From the NCBI GenBank assembly GCA_016873395.1, contig VGXG01000024.1, positions 1-33,125 on the forward strand: a stretch of 33,125 bases of DNA, written 5' to 3'. Both the position numbers and the translations under genes were made by a program. The stretch is from Nitrospira sp. (lineage in GTDB: Bacteria > Nitrospirota > Nitrospiria > Nitrospirales > Nitrospiraceae). How positions within the stretch are numbered: position 1 is the first letter of the stretch; each line of letters opens with the position of its first letter. The notes under the pieces are model-generated. The model was not told where the DNA came from and did not search any database. It saw only the letters and a list, made by a program, of their open reading frames with translations. Of the stretch, positions 14,493 through 22,228 are shown one piece after another.

Positions 14493-14521
14493 CTTGAGAA
14501 GAAGTTGGAGGATAGGGAAAG

Positions 14522-14797
14522 ATGCCCTGGTACCGAATCGCCTATCAGCCAGAGGTCGTGGCAGACCTCATCACGTTGGAGAAAGACACGGCTCAGCGCC
14601 TATTCGACAAGACCAAGTGGCTGGCCTCCAATGTGGAGAACCTCCGTCACGAGTCGGTCGATCCCGAACTGCCCGGTCTGTCGAAATACGCCGTCGGCGA
14701 TTGGCGTATCTTCTACTCGATCGACCGCAGCGAGCACCTGCTGGATGTGCACATGATCGCGTCACGCAAGGCTCTGTACCAAACACACGACGACTGA
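14522..14797 (+). CDS. RelE/ParE-family toxin
   Basis: A 91-residue basic protein with the RelE/ParE pattern: [35 protein letters not shown], then [38 protein letters not shown]. The GDWRIFY core and the [11 protein letters not shown] end are typical of this superfamily. The ATG at 14522 follows GGAGGA (14507-14512). The probable partner is the 67-residue protein at 14160. Whether the toxin acts on mRNA or on gyrase cannot be told. Confidence 0.85.
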   Translation: MPWYRIAYQPEVVADLITLEKDTAQRLFDKTKWLASNVENLRHESVDPELPGLSKYAVGDWRIFYSIDRSEHLLDVHMIASRKALYQTHDD

Positions 14798-14840
14798 CAC
14801 ACGCACCCCCCTGCACGATCAACCAAAAGAAGGAGAGCAC

Positions 14841-15185
14841 ATGGCTGAAGTCACGTCCCCGTCAGGCCTCACGTTCGAAGACACCAAGGTTGGAACCGGT
14901 CCGGCGGCCAAGGGAGGTCAAACCGTATCCGTCCATTACACCGGCTGGCTGACGAACGGAAAGAAATTCGATTCCAGCAAGGACCGCAACCAGCCCTTCG
15001 ACTTTCCCCTGGGTCTGGGCCAGGTCATCAAGGGCTGGGATGAAGGTGTGCAGGGCATGCAGGTCGGGGGTGTCCGGAAACTGACCATCCCACCGGGCCT
15101 GGGCTATGGCTCTCGCGGGGCGGGCAACGTCATTCCTCCCAATGCCACGCTGGTCTTTGAAGTCGAGCTCTTGAAGATCACCTAG
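14841..15185 (+). CDS. FKBP-type peptidyl-prolyl cis-trans isomerase
   Basis: A 114-residue single-domain FKBP that accelerates proline isomerisation during protein folding. It shows [58 protein letters not shown] and [14 protein letters not shown], which together carry the conserved aromatic and Asp residues of the active pocket. It has no signal peptide or extra domains, so it is cytoplasmic. AAGGAG lies shortly upstream of the ATG. The methyltransferase gene follows after 6 bases, so the two are likely cotranscribed. Confidence 0.95.
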   Translation: MAEVTSPSGLTFEDTKVGTGPAAKGGQTVSVHYTGWLTNGKKFDSSKDRNQPFDFPLGLGQVIKGWDEGVQGMQVGGVRKLTIPPGLGYGSRGAGNVIPPNATLVFEVELLKIT

Positions 15186-15191
15186 AGCCCC

Positions 15192-16379
15192 GTGAGCCTC
15201 TCCCATTTCTTTGCGCCCTGCCCTCGCGGGCTGGAGCCGGTGCTCTCAACCGAGCTGGAGGAGCTTGGGGCGCAGGACATCATTGCCACGCAGGGCGGGA
15301 TCGGCTTCGCCGGTCCCTTCGAGCTCTGTTACAGAGTCAACCTGGAAAGCCGGATCGCCAGCCGCGTGCTCTGGCAAGTCGCGCAGGGTCCCTACCGCCG
15401 TGAACAGGACCTCTACCAGGCCGCCTATGCGCTGCCCTGGCGCGAGTGGTTTTCCGCCCGTCACACGATCAAGGTCAAGGTCAGCGCGCAACACTGTCCG
15501 CTCACAAGTCTCGATTTCGTCACTCTCCGCATCAAGGACGCCGTCTGCGACAAGTTCACCGCCAGCGTGAAAATCCGTCCCAGCGTGGAGACGCGCCGGC
15601 CCGACATCCGCATCGACGCCTTCCTGGATGAGAAGGAATACACGTTGTATCTGGACACGTCAGGGGAACCGCTGTTCATGCGGGGGCTGCGTCGGGCACG
15701 CAGCGAGGCCCCGCTCCGCGAGAATCTGGCCGCGGGGATCCTCATGCTCTCCGGCTGGACGCCGGACCAGACCCTGCTGGACCCCATGTGCGGAGGCGGG
15801 ACGATCCTCATGGAAGCGGCCCTCATGGCCCATCACGTCGCCCCCGGGCTGGGCCGCCGGTTCGCCTTTGAAAAGCTGCACAACTTTCACCAAACGCACT
15901 GGCGCGACATCTGTGAAGCCAGCAAGGCTCGCCAGACGGTACCCGGGCAAGCCATGATCTTCGGAAGCGACCGGGAAGGCGCGGTGCTGAAGGCGGCCCG
16001 GATCAATCTGGAGGCGGCTGGGCTGTCCGAGGCCGTGCACCTCAGACAGGCTGATGTGCTGGACCTTACACCCCCGGCCGAGACCGGCATTCTGGTCACG
16101 AACCCACCCTATGGAGTGCGTCTTGGTCAGGAGGAGCGGTTGGCCGACCTGTATCCCCGGTTGGGCGATGCGCTCAAGCAGCGGTTCCCCGGCTGGCGCG
16201 CCTATATCTTTACAGCGGACATGCGCCTGCCCAAGCTGATCGGGCTGGCCGCCTCCCGCCGCACGCCGCTCTTCAACGGGGCGCTGGAATGTCGGCTGTT
16301 TGAGTTCGTCCTCGTGCGAGGGTCCATGCGCCGGGCAAGAGCGCCGTCCACAGAGACGGGAGAAAACGACGAGCGGTGA
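15192..16379 (+). CDS. THUMP-domain class I RNA methyltransferase (RlmL N-domain/TrmN type)
   Basis: A 395-residue protein. The N-terminal THUMP RNA-binding region (about 1-160) follows SLSHFFAPCPRGLEPVLSTEL. The Rossmann methyltransferase part has LLDPMCGGGTILMEAA (about 195-210, SAM binding), GSDREGAVLKAAR, and the catalytic NPPYG at 304-308. This NPPY motif and length fit guanine-N2 methyltransferases such as the RlmL N-terminal half. The RlmK-like C-terminal half is absent. GTG start at 15192. The last 4 bases overlap the next gene. Confidence 0.9.
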   Translation: MSLSHFFAPCPRGLEPVLSTELEELGAQDIIATQGGIGFAGPFELCYRVNLESRIASRVLWQVAQGPYRREQDLYQAAYALPWREWFSARHTIKVKVSAQHCPLTSLDFVTLRIKDAVCDKFTASVKIRPSVETRRPDIRIDAFLDEKEYTLYLDTSGEPLFMRGLRRARSEAPLRENLAAGILMLSGWTPDQTLLDPMCGGGTILMEAALMAHHVAPGLGRRFAFEKLHNFHQTHWRDICEASKARQTVPGQAMIFGSDREGAVLKAARINLEAAGLSEAVHLRQADVLDLTPPAETGILVTNPPYGVRLGQEERLADLYPRLGDALKQRFPGWRAYIFTADMRLPKLIGLAASRRTPLFNGALECRLFEFVLVRGSMRRARAPSTETGENDER

Positions 16380-18376
16380 TCCGGCTGAGCTCGACAGGGC
16401 GAGACCTCGTCCTCGGAACGTTTGTGGTCCTTCTTGCTGGTTGCGTTTTGACGACCATCAGCTCCGATGATGTTCCGTTTGCCTTCTTTCAGCCGGCCGT
16501 TCCCCGCCTCCGGCAAGCCGTGCAGGGGGAGCTGACCCGGCACCTGGCCGCGCAGCAGGCCGCGACGCTCAAGGAGCTCGCCAACGCGTCTGTCGAGCCG
16601 GCGGTCTTCAAACAGCCCCTCGTCCTGCAATCGCTCACGGACCCCTGGGCCGGCATCGCCACCCTCGAACAACAGGGTCAAGGAATTGCCAACCTGGCCC
16701 GCGCCGGTTCCCAGGCGCTCCCGGCCTTGATCGCCGCCCTGGAAACGGGTATGGACCGGGCTCCTGCTGCCCCCTTGACGGTGCACTTCCCAAGCGAGCG
16801 AGAGCCGGAGGAATTTCTGACGACGCTCATTGTGACTGAGCGGGCGGCGCACCGGTTGCGTGAGCAAGCCTTGCGGAGACTCAGCCCGGAGGAACGGCAG
16901 TTCCTCTTCGACCATGCTGCGTCTCTTGTCCAACGCTTCACCCCGCAGGTTTCGGAAATCGGCGATGAGACGATGGCGCAACTCGATGCAGACCGGCGGT
17001 TTCTCCGGCTCATCGGAGAGCAGGTGGACTACCACTCATTGGCCGCGGCGGCGCTTGTGGTGGCGCAACTGGCCGATGAAGCCTGGCTCCAGCAGCTCAA
17101 GGAGGCCTTCCAGGGTCGCCCGGCGGTGGCAGTCAATCCGGTCGGCGTGACCGGCACAGTCCTCCTGATGAAGGAGACGTCTGATGGCCTGATCGTCATC
17201 GGCGGGCCTGGTCCGAACCGCTATGAGCTGGATCAAAAGATAGCCGTGGTGATTGACCTGGGAGGGGATGACACCTACCGAGGCGCGATCGCGGCGGCAA
17301 CCGATGTCCGGCAGGGAGTCAGCGTGGTCGTGGACCTGGACGGCAACGATGTCTATCAACCCTCTCCGCTGGGGTTGGCCACCGGCCGTGCCGGCGTCGG
17401 CCTGCTGATTGATCGAACAGGGGACGATGTCTACGATCTGGCGCCTGGATCGGGCGGTACCGGCTTCGCCGGGTTGGGCATCCTCCTCGACCTGACGGGC
17501 GATGATCAGTACAAGGGGACAAAGTTCACGCAGGGCGCAGCGGTCGGCGGTCTCGGGTTGCTGCTGGACCAGGCCGGCTCTGATACCTACACGAGCTTCG
17601 GGTACGCAGTCGGCTTCGGCGGCCCTCTAGGCGTGGGAGCGGTCATCGATGCGGCCGGGAATGATCGCTACCAGTGCGGCGGGCGTGATCCCAGCAGCTA
17701 TAACGCCGTCGAGGGGCCGGACCGTCAACCAGACGATCCGCTTTTCCAGTACGACTGCTTCGGTCTTGGGGCCGGTGTCGGTACACGCATCTTCACGCGT
17801 GACCCGGAGCAGCGAGCCAAGAGTCTGGCCGGCGGCTGGGGCCTGTTGATCGACCTGGCGGGCGACGACCGCTATCGGGGCTCCAACTTCTCGCAGGGCG
17901 CGGGCTACTTCTTCGGTGCCGGGCTGAAATTGGACCTGGCCGGCAATGATGAGCATGTGGCGGCCCGCTACGGCCTCGCTGCCGGCGCCCACTGGGCCAC
18001 GGGACTTTTCGTTGATTACGGCGGAAACGATCGGTACACCTCGACTGGCCCCTTTTACAATGGAGGTGCGGCCTGGGACCATTCCGTGATGGTGGGGATT
18101 GATGCGGGTCCGGGCGACGATCAGTATGACCTCCAAGGCTCCGACGGTCTGGGTCTTGCGGATCGCCAGGCCTGGAGCCTGTTTCTTGAAGAAGGCGGTC
18201 GAGACCGCTATCGGGTTCCGAGGGGCATGGGCACGGCGCTCAATGCCAGCCTCAGTGGATTCTTCGACCTGGCCGGCGAAGATGAGTACGCGCTGGTTCC
18301 GCCATCTGGACTAGGCAGGCGCGGGAACCGGCAGACCCTGGTTGATTCGGCCGGCGCCCTGTTTCAAGACCGGTAG
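16376..18376 (+). CDS. Large lipoprotein with tandem GxDxY repeats
   Basis: A 666-residue protein with a lipoprotein signal, LLAGC with Cys at residue 23. Residues 24-270 are helical and without recognised motif. From about 285 to 650 there are roughly eleven units of 25-45 residues with the core hydrophobic strand-D-x-x-G-x-D-x-Y: GGDDTY, DGNDVY, TGDDVY, TGDDQY, AGSDTY, AGNDRY, AGDDRY, AGNDEH, GGNDRY, PGDDQY, GGRDRY. This suggests a beta-solenoid or propeller-like surface domain, with Asp residues possibly binding calcium. The GTG start overlaps the methyltransferase stop (GTGA). No known family is claimed. Confidence 0.8.
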   Translation: MIRLSSTGRDLVLGTFVVLLAGCVLTTISSDDVPFAFFQPAVPRLRQAVQGELTRHLAAQQAATLKELANASVEPAVFKQPLVLQSLTDPWAGIATLEQQGQGIANLARAGSQALPALIAALETGMDRAPAAPLTVHFPSEREPEEFLTTLIVTERAAHRLREQALRRLSPEERQFLFDHAASLVQRFTPQVSEIGDETMAQLDADRRFLRLIGEQVDYHSLAAAALVVAQLADEAWLQQLKEAFQGRPAVAVNPVGVTGTVLLMKETSDGLIVIGGPGPNRYELDQKIAVVIDLGGDDTYRGAIAAATDVRQGVSVVVDLDGNDVYQPSPLGLATGRAGVGLLIDRTGDDVYDLAPGSGGTGFAGLGILLDLTGDDQYKGTKFTQGAAVGGLGLLLDQAGSDTYTSFGYAVGFGGPLGVGAVIDAAGNDRYQCGGRDPSSYNAVEGPDRQPDDPLFQYDCFGLGAGVGTRIFTRDPEQRAKSLAGGWGLLIDLAGDDRYRGSNFSQGAGYFFGAGLKLDLAGNDEHVAARYGLAAGAHWATGLFVDYGGNDRYTSTGPFYNGGAAWDHSVMVGIDAGPGDDQYDLQGSDGLGLADRQAWSLFLEEGGRDRYRVPRGMGTALNASLSGFFDLAGEDEYALVPPSGLGRRGNRQTLVDSAGALFQDR

Positions 18377-18389
18377 CGGAAAGCCATGT

Positions 18390-18412
18390 GTCTGTGATGG
18401 GTGGACACAGAC
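18390..18412. terminator. Hairpin after the repeat lipoprotein gene
   Basis: Perfect 7-bp stem GTCTGTG / CACAGAC with a 9-base loop, 14 bases after the stop codon. No T-run follows, so intrinsic termination is uncertain. Confidence 0.35.
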
Positions 18413-18525
18413 GGCGACGACCCTGCTACGCTACCGGCTGATGTATAATTGACCTCCTCCACATGTCGGAAGTCTGTAAGGAAAGGGGCCTGGCCGCGAC
18501 CAATGGGCGGAGGATGATATTTACT
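18413..18525. other. Intergenic part of the 280-base gap before msrB
   Basis: It contains an isolated TATAAT at 18444-18449 without a good -35 box at the right distance. Nothing else was recognised. The leader-type repeat copy 3 fills the rest of the gap. Confidence 0.4.
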
Positions 18526-18650
18526 GGAGGTAAAATAACTCTCTGCTCACAGCAAAGGAAAAGTTATCAGTCCTCAGTTTTCGGTTTTCAGTTTCATGAC
18601 TGAAGACTGATGACTGAAAACTGACAACACGCTAGCAAGCTTGGTATGGG
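18526..18650 (+). repeat. Leader-type palindromic repeat, copy 3 (adjacent to msrB)
   Basis: GGAGGTAAAATAACTCTC, CAGCAAAGGAAAAGTTATCA, then the palindrome of 7-bp words centred on CAGTTTCATGACTG, then GCTAGCAAGCTTGGTATGGG. It ends within 10 bases of the msrB ATG, and its terminal GGTATGGGGGG supplies the purine-rich ribosome binding site. Confidence 0.88.
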
Positions 18651-18658
18651 GGGCACCC

Positions 18659-19168
18659 ATGGAACGAAGAACCCTGCTCAAAGCCGGCCTGGTCCTGGGA
18701 ACGGGTCTTTTGGCCAAGGCCGTCGGCCTGGCCCCAGCTCAAGCCAAGGAGTCCAAAGCCATGAAAGAAACGTTTGAAGTCACCAAGACCGACGAGGAAT
18801 GGAAGAAACTCCTCACGGAGGAGCAATACCTTGTGTTGCGCAAGGAGCAGACGGAGCGGGCGTTCAAGAATCAGTATTTCGACAACAAGGTTGCCGGCAC
18901 CTATCTCTGTGCCGGCTGCGATCTGCCGCTCTTCTCCTCGAAGGAAAAGTATGACAGCGGCACTGGCTGGCCCAGCTTCTGGAAGCCGATTGCCGACGAC
19001 GCTGTCCGTACGAGAACCGACTACCTCTTGATCTTTCCGAGGACCGAAGTACATTGCCGGCGCTGCGGCGGCCATCAGGGGCATGTGTTTGAAGACGGTC
19101 CGCCGCCGACCGGCCTGCGCTACTGCATCAATTCCGCCGCCCTGACGTTCGCGCCGGACAAGTCCTGA
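18659..19168 (+). CDS. msrB: Peptide methionine-R-sulfoxide reductase with Tat-type signal
   Basis: A 169-residue enzyme that reduces methionine-R-sulfoxide in damaged proteins. The N-terminus [20 protein letters not shown] has a twin-arginine motif (RRTLLK) and a hydrophobic stretch ending PAQAKE, so it is probably exported folded. The MsrB domain has zinc pairs CAGC (84-87) and CRRC (133-136), [12 protein letters not shown] and the catalytic Cys in RYCINSAAL (156). Thr replaces the resolving Cys in SGTGW. The start follows the repeated GGTATGGGGGG leader. Confidence 0.93.
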   Translation: MERRTLLKAGLVLGTGLLAKAVGLAPAQAKESKAMKETFEVTKTDEEWKKLLTEEQYLVLRKEQTERAFKNQYFDNKVAGTYLCAGCDLPLFSSKEKYDSGTGWPSFWKPIADDAVRTRTDYLLIFPRTEVHCRRCGGHQGHVFEDGPPPTGLRYCINSAALTFAPDKS

Positions 19169-19182
19169 CAGGGTCCCCTTCC

Positions 19183-19227
19183 TTGACACCCAGCGAGGGC
19201 GGTCCTATCCTGGACTCACCCTCGCTG
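19183..19227 (+). promoter_or_regulatory. Near-consensus promoter with inverted repeat over the -10 region
   Basis: TTGACA (19183-19188) and TATCCT (19206-19211) are separated by exactly 17 bases. CAGCGAGGG (19191-19199) and CCCTCGCTG (19219-19227) form a perfect 9-bp inverted repeat enclosing the -10 box, a plausible operator or 5' hairpin. Confidence 0.65.
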
Positions 19228-19262
19228 AACATTTCCATCCGTCATCAACGGGAGGTTGGCGC

Positions 19263-19376
19263 ATGAGACTCTCGCACAGCCTCGGACTGGCTCTCGTGAT
19301 CGGCTGGCTGGCGGGCGGTACACCAGCCAGCGCGGCCGACAACCTGGCCCTCCTGACGTCAGCTCGCCCGGAGTAG
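19263..19376 (+). CDS. Tiny ORF consisting almost only of a signal peptide
   Basis: A 37-codon ORF: MRLSHSLGLALVIGWLAGG, then TPASAADNLALLTSARPE and stop. It has a textbook signal peptide with cleavage site ASA, a strong GGGAGG ribosome binding site, and a near-consensus promoter at 19183. Only about 14 residues would remain after cleavage. It is either the 5' stub of a truncated exported-protein gene or a real secreted peptide. It ends 3 bases before the convergent lipoprotein gene, which favours loss of the original 3' end. Confidence 0.55.
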   Translation: MRLSHSLGLALVIGWLAGGTPASAADNLALLTSARPE

Positions 19377-19379
19377 ATG

Positions 19380-20027
19380 CTATTTGATCAGCCGATCTCG
19401 GTCGCGGAGCATCTGATCGCGAATCTGCTGGACCGCCTCGGTGAAGGCAAGGTTCAAACGCGCATGGGCCGGGTAGAGGGGCATGGACCAGTAGCGGCTG
19501 TCATGCTCGGCGACCTCCTGATAGGCAGCACGCCCTCGATAGGTACCGACGACTTGACCGTCCGGTCTCGTCACGGTCAATTCCAGGTCCACCGCTCCCT
19601 GCCATTCTTGCGCGGGTGACGCAAAGGCATTGACCGCCCACCCCACGCCCGGAATCATCAGCCAGGACGGGATCGTCGCCTGCCCATAGAACCGGTGAAT
19701 CGTCCCGCTCAGAATCAGATCAGGATGATCCCCGTCCCTTCGGCCCGCTTGATCTGCTCTGATCGACTGGAAGACCCCCGTCGCGCTGAAGTCCGCCACG
19801 ATTGCCTGGGCCACCAGCTCGCTCAAGTCCCCTTCCATCGACTTGGTCTGCGACACCGTGCCCTCGGCCAGGTCTTCTTTATCGTCCGGCGGGGAAGCAT
19901 CGCGCAGGAGCTGGACCGAAACCGAAGCGGGAATCGTGTGAGGACTTTTCTCCAGCGACAGCGTCGGCTTGTAGGGCACACAGGCGGCGAGGAGGAAGGC
20001 GCTGCACCACATCAATAAATTCTTCAT
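19380..20027 (-). CDS. Lipoprotein of unknown function
   Basis: A 215-residue protein with a lipoprotein signal: MKNLLMWCSAFLLAACVPYK, lipobox LAAC. The mature part has DLILSGTIHRFYGQATIPSW, GWAVNAFASPAQEWQGAVDLELTVTRPDGQVVGTYRG and a long C-terminal helix. The layout of a secreted alpha/beta domain with an amphipathic helix resembles several envelope lipoproteins, but no family is assigned. ATG 20027 gives a compact signal peptide. A GTG at 20048 adjoins the TGA of the dehydrogenase gene and would add 7 residues. The two are probably cotranscribed. Confidence 0.78.
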   Translation of the reverse strand: MKNLLMWCSAFLLAACVPYKPTLSLEKSPHTIPASVSVQLLRDASPPDDKEDLAEGTVSQTKSMEGDLSELVAQAIVADFSATGVFQSIRADQAGRRDGDHPDLILSGTIHRFYGQATIPSWLMIPGVGWAVNAFASPAQEWQGAVDLELTVTRPDGQVVGTYRGRAAYQEVAEHDSRYWSMPLYPAHARLNLAFTEAVQQIRDQMLRDRDRLIK

Positions 20028-20048
20028 GCGATAGCCGAACCCAGACAC

Positions 20049-20912
20049 TCACGGCCCTGGATTTACCGCCTCATAGAGCGCTGAATAATCTATGTCGGCC
20101 AGGCCTCGCTCAATGGTCTTCGTCAAAAGTGTGTGCGCACCCTCCAGGCTGCTCGTGCATAGGCCAAGAGCGCCAGCTTCCTTAAGAAAGAGCTCCACGT
20201 CTTTCAGCAGGTGCTTGGTGGAGAAGTTTGGGTTGGCATAGTCGCGTGTGAGCAGGCGCGGAAGCTTCTTCTCAAAGGCCGGGGCAAAGAGCGCGCTCTG
20301 CTTCAGGATGGCCATGAAGGTGTCCACAGGGATACCCTCTCTCTGCACCAGCCCCAGGCTCAACGAGAAGGCGGCGATCTCTGCTGCGATCAGTTGGTTC
20401 AAGGCCAGCTTGAGCGCGGCGGCCTGGCCGACTTGGCCGATCAGGCGCGGCTCCGGCCCGAAGCATCGGAACAGGTCGGCCCAATTGGTAAATTGCTCCG
20501 GCGTCCCGCCCACCATGACCAGCAACTTGCCGGCCTGCACCTCCGCGATGCTGCCCAGCACCGGCGCTTCCAAATAGTCCCCGCCTGCCGCCTGCACGTC
20601 GCGTTGGATCGCCTGGCTTTCCCGTGGGCCGACGGTCCCCATCTGGATCACGGTCCGCCCCTTCAACTCCTGCCGCACCGTGCTTGAGAGCAAGACCGTT
20701 CGAATGGCTTTGGCATCGGCCAACATCAGGATGACGCAGAAGGCAGCGCGCACCGCTTCTTCCGGTCGTTCGGCAACAGTAATCCCTGCCTTTGCCAAGT
20801 CCGCAACCTTGTCTCTCGTTCGGTTAAAGACCGCGATCGCATGGCCGGCGGCTTTCAGCCGCTCGGCCATCGGCCGTCCCATCAGTCCGGCGCCCAAGAA
20901 CGCAATGTTCAT
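20049..20912 (-). CDS. Beta-hydroxyacid dehydrogenase family oxidoreductase (GLYR/HIBADH-like)
   Basis: A 287-residue NAD(P)-dependent dehydrogenase. The Rossmann motif IAFLGAGLMGRPMAERL is at the N-terminus, the substrate loop is APVLGSIAEVQAGKLLVMVGG, and the catalytic Lys lies in GQAAALKLALNQL. FSTKHLLKDVELFLKEA is a typical C-terminal motif. Relatives reduce succinic semialdehyde or glyoxylate or oxidise 3-hydroxyisobutyrate, and the substrate here is not defined. It is divergent from the RuBisCO-like gene, with about 140 bases between starts, which may mean a shared pathway. Confidence 0.92.
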   Translation of the reverse strand: MNIAFLGAGLMGRPMAERLKAAGHAIAVFNRTRDKVADLAKAGITVAERPEEAVRAAFCVILMLADAKAIRTVLLSSTVRQELKGRTVIQMGTVGPRESQAIQRDVQAAGGDYLEAPVLGSIAEVQAGKLLVMVGGTPEQFTNWADLFRCFGPEPRLIGQVGQAAALKLALNQLIAAEIAAFSLSLGLVQREGIPVDTFMAILKQSALFAPAFEKKLPRLLTRDYANPNFSTKHLLKDVELFLKEAGALGLCTSSLEGAHTLLTKTIERGLADIDYSALYEAVNPGP

Positions 20913-21051
20913 AGAAAGTCTCCGTTACATCTTTTGGGCGATGTGGCTCGCGTCAATCATCGGGGGAATTCTACCGTTTCTGCTCATGATCGTCACGCCT
21001 TGTTTGGGAGCCCCTGGCATTTCGCTTGGTTCCCCGGTACTCTTGCAGGTC

Positions 21052-22215
21052 ATGAGCGCTGACCTCTCGTCTCACCTGTCCGGCCTCCGCTTCACCGTGG
21101 ACTATCACCTTACCGGCACGGAAGCAGAGACTCGTGCGAATGCGGAGGTACTCTGCATCGAGCAAACGGTCGAGGCGCCTCTGGAGATCCTGCCGGCCGG
21201 CCCGATCCGCGAGCAGGTGCTGGGGCGGGTGGAGAATTTCACAAGCTGCGCGGCCTGCCGCCATGAGGCGGTCATCAGTTATCCCGTGGAACTGCTGGAT
21301 GGGACCTGCGCGCAACTGCTCAATGTGGTCTTCGGCATGAGCAGCCTCAAGCCGAGCATCCGCCTGGCGCGGCTGCACCTGCCTGACGAGATACTAAAAG
21401 GATGGCCCGGTCCCCGCTTCGGCCGGGCCGGATTGCGTCGTTTGGTCGGCGTGCCTCAGCGGCCCCTGGTCTGTGGAGTGCTCAAACCCCTGGGCCTCGC
21501 TCCTGCCGACCTTGCCGAGTTGGCCTACCAGTTCGCCCTGGGCGGCGTTGATCTCGTCAAGGATGACCAGGGACTTGCCGACCATTCCTTCTGTCCGTTT
21601 GAGGAGCGGGTGGCCCGCTGCGTGGAGGCGGTGGCAAGGGCAAACCAAGAGACCGGCCGCATCTGCCTCTACGTGCCGCATGTGACTGGGCCTTGGGAGG
21701 CGCTGCGCCGACGTTCCCTCTTTGCCAAGCAGGCCGGCGCCGGCGGCCTGCTGATCTGTCCGGGCCTCGTCGGCTTCGATACCCTCCGTGACGTGGCTCG
21801 GGATGAGGCCATTGCCCTACCGATCGTCAGCCATCCGGCCCTGCTCGGAAGTTTTATCGTGTCTCACGAGAGCGGACTCGCTCCCTCAGTCGTCTTCGGC
21901 CAACTGCCCCGCCTCGCGGGAGCCGATGCGAGCATCTATCCAATCTATGACGTGGGCTATGCCGTGAGCCGGGAGGACTGCCGAGTGGTGGCCTTTGCCG
22001 CCGCCGAGCCGATGGGCGCCCTGAAACCGATCTTTCCGACCGCAGCCGGCCGCATGGGATTGGACCGGGCGCGCGAGATGAGCGAGCTGTATGGATCAGA
22101 GGTGCTCTTCATCCTGGGCAGCGGCCTCCAGCGGCATGAGGAGGGCTTGGTGAAGGCCTGCCGGACCTTTGTGGATTTGGTGGCCCGCTTTTCACAACAG
22201 CCAGCCAAGGCCTGA
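21052..22215 (+). CDS. RuBisCO-like protein (form IV)
   Basis: A 387-residue homologue of the RuBisCO large subunit. GVLKPLGLAPADLAELAYQ carries Lys145 (equivalent to catalytic Lys175), and GGVDLVKDDQG carries Lys170 (the carbamylated Lys201) but Gln173 in place of the metal-binding Glu. IVSHPALLGSF has the conserved His. Loop 6 reads FPTAAGRMG without the catalytic Lys334, so CO2 fixation is not expected. Such proteins act as isomerases, enolases or decarboxylases. ATG 21052 was chosen because homology starts at RFTVDYHLTG. The frame is open further upstream without support. Confidence 0.9.
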   Translation: MSADLSSHLSGLRFTVDYHLTGTEAETRANAEVLCIEQTVEAPLEILPAGPIREQVLGRVENFTSCAACRHEAVISYPVELLDGTCAQLLNVVFGMSSLKPSIRLARLHLPDEILKGWPGPRFGRAGLRRLVGVPQRPLVCGVLKPLGLAPADLAELAYQFALGGVDLVKDDQGLADHSFCPFEERVARCVEAVARANQETGRICLYVPHVTGPWEALRRRSLFAKQAGAGGLLICPGLVGFDTLRDVARDEAIALPIVSHPALLGSFIVSHESGLAPSVVFGQLPRLAGADASIYPIYDVGYAVSREDCRVVAFAAAEPMGALKPIFPTAAGRMGLDRAREMSELYGSEVLFILGSGLQRHEEGLVKACRTFVDLVARFSQQPAKA

Positions 22216-22228
22216 CGAGCGCCGAGGG

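Noticed and set aside
18526-18658. Leader repeat as a known c-di-GMP riboswitch
   Set aside because: PilZ proteins nearby made this attractive, but the conserved GEMM core sequences and tetraloop-receptor pattern are not present.
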